A stretch of 64,000 nt of DNA, taken from positions 310,001 to 374,000 of the forward strand of contig NZ_JACRTA010000002.1 in assembly GCF_014385065.1 (NCBI RefSeq), in the 5' to 3' direction. Each line of letters begins with the position of its first letter. Positions within the stretch are counted from its first letter, which is position 1. This document shows, in pieces, positions 22,802 through 31,336 of the stretch. Under the pieces are notes generated by a model, which ran no database searches, was not told where the DNA came from, and was given only the letters and a program-made list of their open reading frames with translations. A program made the position numbers and the translations under genes. Origin of the DNA: Lentihominibacter hominis (lineage in GTDB: Bacteria; Bacillota; Clostridia; Peptostreptococcales; Anaerovoracaceae).

Positions 22802-24448
22802 ATGGAACATAATAATTCTGTAAATATCGTTCGCGGAGTTGACGGGCTGAAAAAAAGAAAAATGAGTGTATGGGCAATAGCATTTATTATTTACTGCATG
22901 ACAGCAGCCGGAGCATTCGGAATCGAAGCAATGATACCATCATGTGGTCCGGGAATGACTATTGTGATTCTTACCGTGCTGCCAATAGTATGGGTAATAC
23001 CAATATGCCTTGCAGTGTCAGAGCTGTCAGCATTCATGCCTGAAGAAAGTGGGATGTATGTATGGACAAAAGAAGCCTTCGGAGAGGCGTGGGGATTCTG
23101 CATGGGCTGGTGGGGCTCTTTATCAGTTTATCTTGGTATGGCTTCATATGTAGTTCTGGTTGTGGGGTATGTAGAGAAATTTATAGATTTGAGCCCGACA
23201 GCGGCTATGTGTATCAAAATGGGAATGGTATTGATATTTACTTTGGTTAATTTGTTGGGGATAAAAGAGGTTGGGATTATAAGTACTGTTTTTTCTGCTA
23301 TAATACTTGCGGCATTTGCTCTTGTTACGGTAGTTGGGTTTGCTAACTGGAATTATAATCCGGTGAGCCCCTTTATTCCGGAAGGACAGGGAATTCTTGA
23401 AAGTATAGGGACAGGTCTTTGCATAGGAATATGGATGTATTGCGGGTATGCCGTTGTTTCAAATATGGCGGGTGAAATAGAGAACCCTAAGGTGATTCCA
23501 AAGGCATTCAAAATCATAATACCGATAATAGCTTTAAGCTATATATTGCCCACCTTAGCGGGTTTATGTTCTTTAGGCAATTGGCAGCTTTGGGGAATAG
23601 ATACAGGTAATGGGGGATTTGACTATGCCAGTGTTTTAACCTCTAATATAGGAAAGGGATGGGGAGTGGTATTTCTCATATGTGCGATAATTGCTCAATG
23701 CGGCATATTTAACTCATATATAGCTGCAGGTTCAAGAAGTTTCTTTGTTTTAGGAGATGACAGATTGTGTCCGCATTTTCTTACTAAGCTGTCAAAAAAG
23801 AGAAAAATTCCATATTGGCCTATATTAATATTAGCGGCTGTAACAATGATGCTGATGAATCTGGATTTTTCAATGTTGCTTACTATAATAGCTCCTCTGG
23901 GACTGATTTGTTATGTAGTGCTTGCTTTTGTATTTGTAAAAATGCGAAGGAAGTATCCTGTGAAAAACAGGGGAGATGTATATTATGCAAAAGGCGGAAA
24001 AGTTATAGAGGTTTATATAGTTGTATGCCCGATACTGGTAGGGATATTGGCATTGCTTGTCAATGGCACAGAGTATTTTCTTATAGGATTTATTTCAATA
24101 ATATCGGGTATGGTGTTTTATGTAATATTTAAATTTTTTTATGGAGGCATGGCCAAATGTGATCCCAAGAAATATCCTTTGAATGAGAAAACAAGGCTGG
24201 CTAAAGGAGATTCTGTGAGGATAGGGATTTTTTTCATGCTGTTTGGGATACTGCTTATTATAGGAGGGTTTTTCCTAAACTGGTACGAGGGGGATTACGG
24301 CGCAGAATATTATATGACAATGTATGGATCGGGTGTAATGAGTGATTTTAAGCTAATGATAAGCATTGCGAAGATAGGTGGCTTAATACTGACTTTAGGT
24401 GGAACGATTTTGTATATTGTAGGAAAGAAAAAAGATCCTATAATATAA
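22802..24448 (+). CDS. APC superfamily amino acid permease
   Basis: A 548-residue polytopic membrane protein with about 12-14 hydrophobic segments and the APC-superfamily pattern. The region WAIAFIIYCMTAAGAFGIEAM (about residues 22-42) and the ELSAFMPEESGMYVWTKEAFG loop (about 77-97) are characteristic of glutamate/GABA-antiporter-like and other amino acid permeases. ATG 22802 follows AAAGGAGAAAA; an in-frame upstream start inside the amidohydrolase gene is rejected. It is translated from the same transcript as the preceding amidohydrolase. Substrate unknown; an amino acid derivative is likely from the partner gene. Confidence 0.85.
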   Translation: MEHNNSVNIVRGVDGLKKRKMSVWAIAFIIYCMTAAGAFGIEAMIPSCGPGMTIVILTVLPIVWVIPICLAVSELSAFMPEESGMYVWTKEAFGEAWGFCMGWWGSLSVYLGMASYVVLVVGYVEKFIDLSPTAAMCIKMGMVLIFTLVNLLGIKEVGIISTVFSAIILAAFALVTVVGFANWNYNPVSPFIPEGQGILESIGTGLCIGIWMYCGYAVVSNMAGEIENPKVIPKAFKIIIPIIALSYILPTLAGLCSLGNWQLWGIDTGNGGFDYASVLTSNIGKGWGVVFLICAIIAQCGIFNSYIAAGSRSFFVLGDDRLCPHFLTKLSKKRKIPYWPILILAAVTMMLMNLDFSMLLTIIAPLGLICYVVLAFVFVKMRRKYPVKNRGDVYYAKGGKVIEVYIVVCPILVGILALLVNGTEYFLIGFISIISGMVFYVIFKFFYGGMAKCDPKKYPLNEKTRLAKGDSVRIGIFFMLFGILLIIGGFFLNWYEGDYGAEYYMTMYGSGVMSDFKLMISIAKIGGLILTLGGTILYIVGKKKDPII

Positions 24449-24453
24449 AAATG

Positions 24454-24487
24454 AAAAAGGCAAGTTGTTTATTTCAGCAACTTGCTT
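24454..24487. terminator. Bidirectional terminator between the permease and AraC-type gene
   Basis: A GGCAAGTTG arm pairs with CAACTTGC, flanked by A-run and T-run. The last codons of the minus-strand AraC-type gene form one arm of this hairpin. Confidence 0.8.
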
Positions 24488-25410
24488 TTTAAGTATTCAC
24501 AAATTTTTTTTTCGATTAAAGGCAGAGATTCTTCCGGGGAAAAATAATAAAAGTCATTTTGAATAAGTGAATTTTCATGACTTTTTTTTCTATGCTGGAA
24601 GGGCGTTGTTTTCCAAAACTCTTTAAAATATTTATGAAGATATTTCTTGGAAGAAAAGCCGCAGATGTCGGAAATCTCTTGTATAGGCAGATCTGTTTTC
24701 AGTAAAAGTTTCTCTGCTTCAAAACAACGTATATAGTTGAGCATTTTCGTGAACGAATGAAAGGATGTTCTTTTTAGAAACTGAGAAAAATAATTTTCGT
24801 TGATATATTCGTTTTGAGCGATCTGAGAAAGTGTTATTTTTTCGTTATAGTGTTTTTGTACATAAGAAAGTATACGGTCAAGCCTGTTTTTAAATTTTTT
24901 GCTGTCTTCAGATGTGAATGTTTCGATAGAAAACCAAGTAAAGTAATTTACGACCAGATCTAAAAGGATATTGGCTATCTTGTTATATGATTCTGTAAAA
25001 TGTGTATCGCGGGATGCATAAATATATGAGGCTGTAAGAAGGGCTTCATATATTTTCTGTAAATGTGGTATATGATGAGGCTTACATAGTTTGGTAGCAC
25101 ATGAAAAATACATGTATTTGATTTTCTCCCATGGATATATACAGTTTTTTATATCTATGTGAAACAGCAAAATAATATTGTCGGAATCAGCTTGTATAGA
25201 ATGAAAATTTTCGTGTTCTATGAGAACTACTTCACCTTCATTGAGTATCATATGCTCATGGGCTATGTTGAAAACAGCGCTGCCCGAAAGACAATAAGCG
25301 AATTCCATGGCATTTTCATGACAGTGAAGGTTATAATTTCTTATATTTGCGATTGCGATATTTACAGGTGTTCCTGCTATATAACGGAGGCGTTCATTTT
25401 TTGTATACAT
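24469..25410 (-). CDS. AraC family transcriptional regulator with N-terminal cupin domain
   Basis: A 313-residue regulator. The N-terminal 100 residues form a cupin-like ligand domain (NLHCHENAMEFAYCLSG, LNEGEVVLIEHENFHSI). The C-terminal 100 residues carry two helix-turn-helix motifs of the AraC/XylS type (ITLSQIAQNEYINENYFSQF and IQEISDICGFSSKKYLHKYF, with the hallmark GF.S..Y..K.FK). ATG at 25410 is preferred for its AAGGA site; an ATG at 25434 overlaps the hypF stop (ATGA), so translational coupling from hypF is an alternative start. It lies last in the minus-strand hyp unit and convergent to the amidohydrolase/permease pair. Its target is unknown. Confidence 0.88.
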   Translation of the reverse strand: MYTKNERLRYIAGTPVNIAIANIRNYNLHCHENAMEFAYCLSGSAVFNIAHEHMILNEGEVVLIEHENFHSIQADSDNIILLFHIDIKNCIYPWEKIKYMYFSCATKLCKPHHIPHLQKIYEALLTASYIYASRDTHFTESYNKIANILLDLVVNYFTWFSIETFTSEDSKKFKNRLDRILSYVQKHYNEKITLSQIAQNEYINENYFSQFLKRTSFHSFTKMLNYIRCFEAEKLLLKTDLPIQEISDICGFSSKKYLHKYFKEFWKTTPFQHRKKSHENSLIQNDFYYFSPEESLPLIEKKICEYLKSKLLK

Positions 25411-25430
25411 TATATTTTCCTTTTGTATCA

Positions 25431-27842
25431 TCATTTTTTTAGAAGGTCTTGTATTTCATGCATTGCCACATAGGCCTGCCCCAATGCAATACCTCCATCG
25501 TTAGGGCTTACTGAAATATTATAATATGGTATGAAGCCGCAGTCTCTTAATTTCTCAAGTACGCCTTCCATGAGAATTTTGTTTTGGAAAGTACCTCCGG
25601 TAAGAACTATTTGTGAAAGACCATATTTTTTACGTGTTGCAATACATTGATTTACGATGGCATCAATGACTTTGTTGTGAAATTGTAGTGCGAGGTCGGA
25701 AACAGTATCGACTCCGGGATGTTTTTTTGCAAATGAAGCAGCATCTTCAAGCATAACGGCGCATTGGCCTTCGTAGTTATTGTGGTTTTTTATTCCCAGC
25801 AAAGCAGATACCCCATCGAAAAGCCTTCCCATGCTGGAACTGCGAACTGTATTGACCCCGGAATTCAAAGCGGCGGTTATAAGTTTTGAGTCAGGTTGGT
25901 CTAATAAACTTTTTCTGCCAAAAGATATTATGTCAGAAATATCTATTGTTATATCTTTGCAGTGGCCTTCAGCGGAAGGATTATTTTTAAGATATCCGTT
26001 ATCGTATGCATGAATATAACTTATAGCTGAGCGTCTTGCATCTCTTACAGATGAGTCGCCTCCTATCATATCTACATATTTCAAATGGGCAATTCTTTTG
26101 GCTTTTGATTTATGGCATATGAATATTTCTCCACCCCATATACATCCGTCAGTACCATATCCTGTACCATCGAAACTTATCCCTATAACCGGTTGTGACA
26201 GATTGTTTTCAGCCATTACCGAAGCAACATGAGCGTGGTGGTGCTGAACTCTTATCAACGGCAGATTATAAGTTTTAGCGTAATTTTCGGCAAAACCTGT
26301 TGTGTAATAGAGCGGATGCATATCACAAACGACTGCATTGGGTTTTATTCTGAAAAGCCCGCAAAATCTGTCGATATTTTCACTGTACAGATTCTGGTTT
26401 TCAACAGTATCCATGTCTCCGAAAAACTGGCTCATATAAACGAAATGTTCTTTGGTAACAGCGAAAGAATTTTTCAGCTGGCTGCCGGATGCAAGGATCA
26501 TAAGAGGATCAGTGCTGTTTTTAACATTTTTTAATTTTTTGGTGATATTGCTGTCTGATACAGGAGATGAATTGGTATCAGGGTGATTCTGATGAAAATT
26601 TATAGCGAAATCATTGTTATTGTTTTTTGTGTCTGAAATATCGATATAAAGCGGGACAGGGGCATAACCTTTTGACCTTCTTATCATCTGAGGCTGGCCA
26701 TCTATAACGCGTACTACAGAATCATCTGCTCGGACTCTTATCTGGCGAGCATTATATATCATACCGTCTATAAGAGGGTTTCCATTCATCATCTCAATCA
26801 TTTCGCCTTCATCTTTTATCATAGGCATATCTGAAATATTGGCACTGGTAAATATGAGAGGACTTATACGGTCAAGGAGTATATATTGAGCGGCGAAGCT
26901 TGGCAGAAAGCTGCCTATGAAGCGGCTTTTTTTTATTTCTTCATACGGAAGTTCTTTATGTTCCAGCAGTATTATAGGGCGAGCTGAAGAATTCAGAAGT
27001 TTTTCCTCAATATCGTCTATGCTGCAGTAATTTTTAACTTGATCAACATCTCTGAACATCACTGCGAAAGGTTTTGATTCCCGATTTTTGATATGTCTGA
27101 GTTTTGCAGTAGCTTTATCATTAAAAGGGTCAGCAAGGAGATTATAGCCTCCGACGCTTTTAAATGCTATTATACCGCCATTTTTTAATATTTTCGAGGC
27201 ATTGTCCAGTATTTCACTATCACCTTCTAAATTTGATATTACAGTGTCTGAGGCATTGGGATTTTCCTTCCATAAAAGCTGCGGTCCACAGTTGTGGCAG
27301 GATATAGTCTGGGCATGATATCTCCTGTCGTGAAGATCTGTGTATTGATTTTTACAGAAACTGCACATAGAAAAATCCATCATAGCTGTATTTTCTCTGT
27401 CATAAGGTATTTTATCTATGATGGTGTACCTTGGTCCGCATATCATGCAGCTTATAAAAGGATGCTGATAGCGTGGATCTGTTTTGGTGTAAAGTTCGCG
27501 GAGACAATCAGGGCATATAGCCAGATCTGCCGGAAGCATAGCTGCCTCATTATCTCCTCTGTCGCTTTTGATAATGGTGAAAGTATCGAAATCACAATAT
27601 TTAATAGGTTCGCGTTTGATGTGAACAATTTCTGCAGGTGCAGGTTTGCTGCGGACAAGTTCATCTATGAATGAAGATATACGAAGGGGTGTATCTGTTA
27701 CGGTTATTTCCACCAGGCCGCCTATATTCAGAACTTGCCCCTTCATATTGAACTTATCGGCTATTTTTGCGACATATGGTCTGAATCCTACTCCTTGGAC
27801 TATTCCCCAGAGTTTAATTCTTTCGCTTTGTTTTGCAGCCAC
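25431..27842 (-). CDS. hypF: Carbamoyltransferase HypF, NiFe-hydrogenase maturation
   Basis: HypF makes the thiocarbamate on HypE that becomes the cyanide ligands of the NiFe hydrogenase active site. At 803 residues it is of normal size. In order: acylphosphatase domain (GIVQGVGFRPYV near residue 13), two zinc-finger segments (CPDCLRELY...CMICGPRY and CSFCKNQY...CHNCGPQL), a YrdC-like domain (ILKNGGIIAFKSVGGYNLL) and a Kae1-like carbamoyltransferase domain (HHHAHVASVMAE, SFDGTGYGTDG, LTGGTFQN). The start is GTG 27842 behind a near-ideal GAGGAGGT, which lies inside the end of hypB; the genes overlap by 43 bases. It works with HypE, encoded about 5 kb away on the opposite strand. Confidence 0.97.
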   Translation of the reverse strand: MAAKQSERIKLWGIVQGVGFRPYVAKIADKFNMKGQVLNIGGLVEITVTDTPLRISSFIDELVRSKPAPAEIVHIKREPIKYCDFDTFTIIKSDRGDNEAAMLPADLAICPDCLRELYTKTDPRYQHPFISCMICGPRYTIIDKIPYDRENTAMMDFSMCSFCKNQYTDLHDRRYHAQTISCHNCGPQLLWKENPNASDTVISNLEGDSEILDNASKILKNGGIIAFKSVGGYNLLADPFNDKATAKLRHIKNRESKPFAVMFRDVDQVKNYCSIDDIEEKLLNSSARPIILLEHKELPYEEIKKSRFIGSFLPSFAAQYILLDRISPLIFTSANISDMPMIKDEGEMIEMMNGNPLIDGMIYNARQIRVRADDSVVRVIDGQPQMIRRSKGYAPVPLYIDISDTKNNNNDFAINFHQNHPDTNSSPVSDSNITKKLKNVKNSTDPLMILASGSQLKNSFAVTKEHFVYMSQFFGDMDTVENQNLYSENIDRFCGLFRIKPNAVVCDMHPLYYTTGFAENYAKTYNLPLIRVQHHHAHVASVMAENNLSQPVIGISFDGTGYGTDGCIWGGEIFICHKSKAKRIAHLKYVDMIGGDSSVRDARRSAISYIHAYDNGYLKNNPSAEGHCKDITIDISDIISFGRKSLLDQPDSKLITAALNSGVNTVRSSSMGRLFDGVSALLGIKNHNNYEGQCAVMLEDAASFAKKHPGVDTVSDLALQFHNKVIDAIVNQCIATRKKYGLSQIVLTGGTFQNKILMEGVLEKLRDCGFIPYYNISVSPNDGGIALGQAYVAMHEIQDLLKK

Positions 27843-28468
27843 TTAGCTACCTCCTCGTAACCTTCGCCAGTCTTTCCCGAAACTTTGAATACGGGAACAT
27901 TCTTGTTGAGTGCTCTTACACCCTTCATAAAATATTCTTCATCAAAATCCAGATATGGTACCAGGTCAATTTTGTTAAGGAGGATTATATCTGCTTTTTC
28001 AAATGCCAGAGGATATTTATAGGGTTTGTCGCTTCCTTCAGTAACAGTGGAAATCAGCATCATTATATGTTCACCTATGGTGAATTCTGCAGGACATACA
28101 AGATTGCCGATATTTTCGATAAAGAGGATGCCCGGTTCGCTAAATGCTATATGTTCTGTGGCGTGTTGCACAAGAGGAGCATCAAGATGGCATTCGCCGT
28201 GAGTATTGATCTGATGAGTTTCTATTCCAAGTGAATTGAGATCTTTGGTATCGATATCAGACTCTATATCACCTTCGATTACATATGGTTTGATGTCCAG
28301 ATGTTTGGCTAAATTCTTCAGTGTAGTGGTTTTGCCTACTCCCGGTGCACCCATTTCATTTACTACTAATATACCGTGAGCAGTCATATGCTCATTGACA
28401 TGTCCGGCTATGTGATCATTTTCATCTAATATGCCTTCCATTACGTTTATTTTTTTTATGTCATGCAT
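27800..28468 (-). CDS. hypB: Hydrogenase/urease-type nickel insertion GTPase HypB
   Basis: SIMIBI-class GTPase that delivers nickel to hydrogenase large subunits together with HypA; 222 residues. Walker A is GAPGVGKTTTL (about residues 41-51), and the metal-site region shows GECHLDAPLVQ with the conserved Cys and His. ENIGNLVCPAEF and the guanine-specificity motif NKIDL are present. It lacks the N-terminal His-rich nickel-storage stretch and a leading CCXXC motif seen in some relatives. It lies in the order small Cys-motif gene - hypA - hypB - hypF. Confidence 0.96.
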   Translation of the reverse strand: MHDIKKINVMEGILDENDHIAGHVNEHMTAHGILVVNEMGAPGVGKTTTLKNLAKHLDIKPYVIEGDIESDIDTKDLNSLGIETHQINTHGECHLDAPLVQHATEHIAFSEPGILFIENIGNLVCPAEFTIGEHIMMLISTVTEGSDKPYKYPLAFEKADIILLNKIDLVPYLDFDEEYFMKGVRALNKNVPVFKVSGKTGEGYEEVAKWLQNKAKELNSGE

Positions 28469-28501
28469 TTTTATTCCCTCCGCTGTATTTGCTTAAATAA
28501 T

Positions 28502-28843
28502 CTATTCTATTTCTATGCTTTCGATGTAAAACTCCTTGCCTATTTCGGTAGGTTCTCCTTGCTCTCCGCATTTTGGGCATTCAAAGGACATGGGCTTTTT
28601 TTCGAAAAGCTCTCCGCAGTGCGGACATTTGAGCTTGGGTTTTATATGGTTTATGTTTACAAGAGCACCTTCGCATATAGTATCCTGAGCTATTATATCA
28701 AAATACATCTGGACAGATTCACCTACGTATCCGGAATAGTCTCCAATCACAAGATTTACTGTTGTTACTTTTTTTCCGCCGGATTTTTTGCAGTGATCTG
28801 TGGCTATTTTTATTATTTGTTCTGTTATTGGATATTCATGCAT
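28502..28843 (-). CDS. hypA: Hydrogenase nickel incorporation protein HypA
   Basis: Nickel metallochaperone of 113 residues. The N-terminal Met-His-Glu nickel site (MHEYPI) is intact. The zinc-binding domain has two CxxC pairs (CPHC near residue 73 and CPKC near residue 90). It is located 33 bases upstream of hypB in the minus-strand maturation unit. Confidence 0.95.
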   Translation of the reverse strand: MHEYPITEQIIKIATDHCKKSGGKKVTTVNLVIGDYSGYVGESVQMYFDIIAQDTICEGALVNINHIKPKLKCPHCGELFEKKPMSFECPKCGEQGEPTEIGKEFYIESIEIE

Positions 28844-28875
28844 ATCAGTATTTTCCCCATAAAAGTAAAATAGAT

Positions 28876-29232
28876 TTAAAGCATTTCATTTTTTCTGTCC
28901 AGTATATCGGAAACAATCAAGCATGCAGGGCAGTCGCAGTATTTGGCGCCGTTGGCCTTTATCTGTATGGCATGTTTTTCTATGCTTAATGCATTATCAG
29001 CTCCGAAATATTCCTTCCCTTTTTCAGAACTCGCAAAATTTATGAGATTATCTATAGGCATGATATCTGCTTCAAGCTCAGCAATGTATCTTATGGTTTC
29101 TTCCTTTTCGTTATCGGTTCCGACTGCATTGAGCCATCTTTCTGCAGATTCTTTTGTTTCTGCACTGCAAGTAGGAGCGTTTATAAGTTCGTGAGTTTTT
29201 TTGACAATATAGTCTAAAGTTTCTTTTTTCAT
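28876..29232 (-). CDS. Small conserved protein with CxCxxC motif, first gene of the hypABF unit
   Basis: A 118-residue soluble, mostly helical, acidic protein. Its clearest mark is a C-terminal CDCPAC motif (about residues 98-103) plus a single Cys in an INAPTC segment near residue 22. No membrane segment or signal peptide. From memory, similar short clostridial proteins carry the label 'molecular chaperone Hsp90', but nothing here resembles the real Hsp90 fold. Its place 32 bases upstream of hypA, as first gene of the unit, suggests a role in nickel/iron cofactor handling or hydrogenase assembly; that is inference from context. Start ATG 29232 follows GAAAGAAGG. Confidence 0.75.
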   Translation of the reverse strand: MKKETLDYIVKKTHELINAPTCSAETKESAERWLNAVGTDNEKEETIRYIAELEADIMPIDNLINFASSEKGKEYFGADNALSIEKHAIQIKANGAKYCDCPACLIVSDILDRKNEML

Positions 29233-29342
29233 AAATTAAGAACACCTTCTTTCTTTTTTATGTAATATTATATCATGTTCATAAGGGTCTGTACAATTAT
29301 GTAAATGGTCATCGAGGGAAATTTTGATCGGATAATCTTTGA

Positions 29343-29377
29343 ATATATTGACATTTCCTGCTTTGTCAATATATAAT
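29343..29377 (+). promoter_or_regulatory. NSS transporter promoter overlapped by a palindromic operator
   Basis: -35 TTGACA (29348-29353), an 18-base spacer, -10 TATAAT (29372-29377). A perfect inverted repeat ATATATTGAC (29343-29352) / GTCAATATAT (29365-29374) covers most of the -35 and half of the -10. A dimeric repressor bound here would block RNA polymerase. Confidence 0.75.
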
Positions 29378-29448
29378 TATTGGACACATTACGTGATGAT
29401 TATGTGGTTGTTGTCATCATTATTTTTTTTTGAGGAGAGTGAAATATT

Positions 29449-30954
29449 TTGAGAGACCAATGGAATAACAAGCTGGGCTTTTTAATGGCGGCTATAGGCT
29501 CGGCAGTAGGACTGGGGAATTTATGGAGATTCCCGTATGTTGCAGCTACCAACGGAGGCGGAGCATTTTTGATTCCGTATTTTTTTGCTATTATTACGGC
29601 CGGTATACCTATTTTGATTCTGGAATATACTATGGGAAAGACATACAGAGGAGGAGCTCCGGTTACTTGGGCAAGGATTAATCGTAAGTTCGAGTGGATC
29701 GGATGGTTTCAGGTAATGGTGGCGTTTGTCATAGGGACATATTATTTCGCTATCATTGTATGGGTACTCAGTTACATAGGATTTTCGTTTACACAGGCGT
29801 GGGGCGCTGATCCTTCCGGATTTTTTATGGAATATCTGGGTCTTACGGATGGTGCTTTGAACTTTGGAGGGATCAGAACTAATTTGATACTGCCGTTTAT
29901 AATAATATGGGCTATTGTCGCCTTTGTTATGTATAAAGGTGTGAGCAAGGGAATAGAGATGATATGCAGGATATGTCTGCCTATATTATTTGTTCTTACT
30001 CTTGTGCTTGTAATACGGGGAATAACTTTGCCCGGAGCTGTTGATGGACTTGAATATATGTTTAAGCCTGACTGGGAGGCGCTTAAGGATCCGGGAGTAT
30101 GGGTAGCTGCTTACGGTCAGATTTTTTACAGTCTGTCTATAGGTTTTGCTATAATGTTGGCGTATGCCAGTTACTTACCGCGAAAAACAGATGTGGTAAA
30201 CAGTGCGTTTATAACAGCTACAGCGAATCATGGATTCGAAGTATTTGCAGGTATTGGAGTTTTCAGTATCATGGGATTTATGGCCATGCAGCAGGGTGTT
30301 TCGGTAGAGGAAGTAGCATCATCGGGCATAGGATTGGCGTTTATGACGTTCCCGACAGCTATAAGCGAACTTCCCGCTCTGAACGCATTGTTTGGAATCT
30401 GTTTCTTCGGAGCGCTGCTTACAGCAGGGATAACGTCAATGGTATCGATCCTTCAGGCAGTTGTTTCGGGCTTCCATGATAAATTTGATATAGAGCATAA
30501 AAAAGCTGTGACTATTGTTCTTGTTCCGACATTTGTTATCAGCATACTGTTTATTACAGGAGCCGGAATGAATATACTTGATATAGTCGATGCCTTTATC
30601 AATAATATAGGTGTTGCATCAGGCGGAGTTATAGAAGTGATTCTTATCACGAGATTCTTTAACCCCGAGAAACTGCGTAAAGAGGCCAATGAGTTTTCTA
30701 ATTTCAGTATAGGTCAGTGGTGGACATACTCTCTGAGAATTGTAACGACGATAGTTCTGGGAGTAATGCTGTTTCTTAATACAAAGGATTTTATTGTTAA
30801 TGGATACGGTAATTATTCATCTGCTGATGTAAATGTTTTTGGATGGGGATGTATATTGTTTGTCGTTGTTCTTGCAGATTTTCTTACAACAATGAAAGGC
30901 AAGGAAGGATATGCGGACCTTGATAAAATCTCACAAAAGGAGGCAGCGAAATGA
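29449..30954 (+). CDS. Sodium-dependent NSS family amino acid transporter
   Basis: A 501-residue LeuT-fold neurotransmitter:sodium symporter with about twelve transmembrane segments. The first two helices carry the family signature GSAVGLGNLWRFPYV and NGGGAFLIPYF, which line the Na+ and substrate sites. The start is TTG 29449 with TGAGGAGAG upstream. The stop overlaps the ATG of a 35-residue membrane peptide of the MetS type, the usual arrangement for bacterial methionine/alanine NSS importers, so a neutral amino acid is the likely substrate. It lies between two hyp gene groups with its own promoter and terminator, so its link to hydrogenase maturation is probably positional only. Confidence 0.93.
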   Translation: MRDQWNNKLGFLMAAIGSAVGLGNLWRFPYVAATNGGGAFLIPYFFAIITAGIPILILEYTMGKTYRGGAPVTWARINRKFEWIGWFQVMVAFVIGTYYFAIIVWVLSYIGFSFTQAWGADPSGFFMEYLGLTDGALNFGGIRTNLILPFIIIWAIVAFVMYKGVSKGIEMICRICLPILFVLTLVLVIRGITLPGAVDGLEYMFKPDWEALKDPGVWVAAYGQIFYSLSIGFAIMLAYASYLPRKTDVVNSAFITATANHGFEVFAGIGVFSIMGFMAMQQGVSVEEVASSGIGLAFMTFPTAISELPALNALFGICFFGALLTAGITSMVSILQAVVSGFHDKFDIEHKKAVTIVLVPTFVISILFITGAGMNILDIVDAFINNIGVASGGVIEVILITRFFNPEKLRKEANEFSNFSIGQWWTYSLRIVTTIVLGVMLFLNTKDFIVNGYGNYSSADVNVFGWGCILFVVVLADFLTTMKGKEGYADLDKISQKEAAK

Positions 30955-31058
30955 GTACAAGCGCAATCATTTTGATGGTAATAGGATGTGTTGGATTATG
31001 GGGAGGTTTCGCAGTATCGTGCGCCATAGCGTTTAAACACAGTAAAAAAGAAAAATAG
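30951..31058 (+). CDS. MetS-like small subunit of NSS transporter
   Basis: A 35-residue single-span peptide: MSTSAIILMVIGCVG, a Trp-Gly-Gly turn, and a Lys-rich C-terminus. It starts in an ATGA overlap with the NSS transporter stop and has AAAGGAGGCAGCGAA upstream. Tiny hydrophobic partners at this position are known as MetS in corynebacterial methionine uptake and are needed for transporter function. It is followed by an intrinsic terminator. Confidence 0.85.
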   Translation: MSTSAIILMVIGCVGLWGGFAVSCAIAFKHSKKEK

Positions 31059-31095
31059 TTTCATGGTAAGCGGATTTTAATTCTGACAGTTTTGA

Positions 31096-31129
31096 TACAC
31101 TCGGTATATAAGTATACCGAGTGTTTTTG
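31096..31129 (+). terminator. Intrinsic terminator after the NSS transporter pair
   Basis: ACACTCGGTATA (31097-31108) is perfectly complementary to TATACCGAGTGT (31113-31124), then TTTTGTT. Confidence 0.93.
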
Positions 31130-31245
31130 TTATACAGTAAGTATGTCAAAAATCGTTTAAATCTCAAAGATCGAGAAAATAAATATAAATATTTTTCAGA
31201 AGAGTATTTCTGTGCAATTGGTAATAAATATAAGGTCCGAATGTG

Positions 31246-31324
31246 TTTACGAATCATGCAAATAATTGTATAATGATGAAGGTTTGGAAAATCATATTAA
31301 GGGATCTGATATTTTCTGATCCCT
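31246..31324 (+). promoter_or_regulatory. Promoter and leader hairpin of the hypCDE unit
   Basis: -35 TTTACG (31246-31251), 17 bases, -10 TATAAT (31269-31274). In the leader, AGGGATC (31300-31306) pairs with GATCCCT (31318-31324), ending directly against the GAGGAGG ribosome binding site of hypC. Confidence 0.6.
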
Positions 31325-31336
31325 GAGGAGGAAAAT

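Noticed and set aside
28876..29232. True Hsp90 family membership of the small Cys-motif protein
   Set aside because: At 118 residues with no GHKL ATPase motifs it cannot be Hsp90; only a database label I recall suggests the name.
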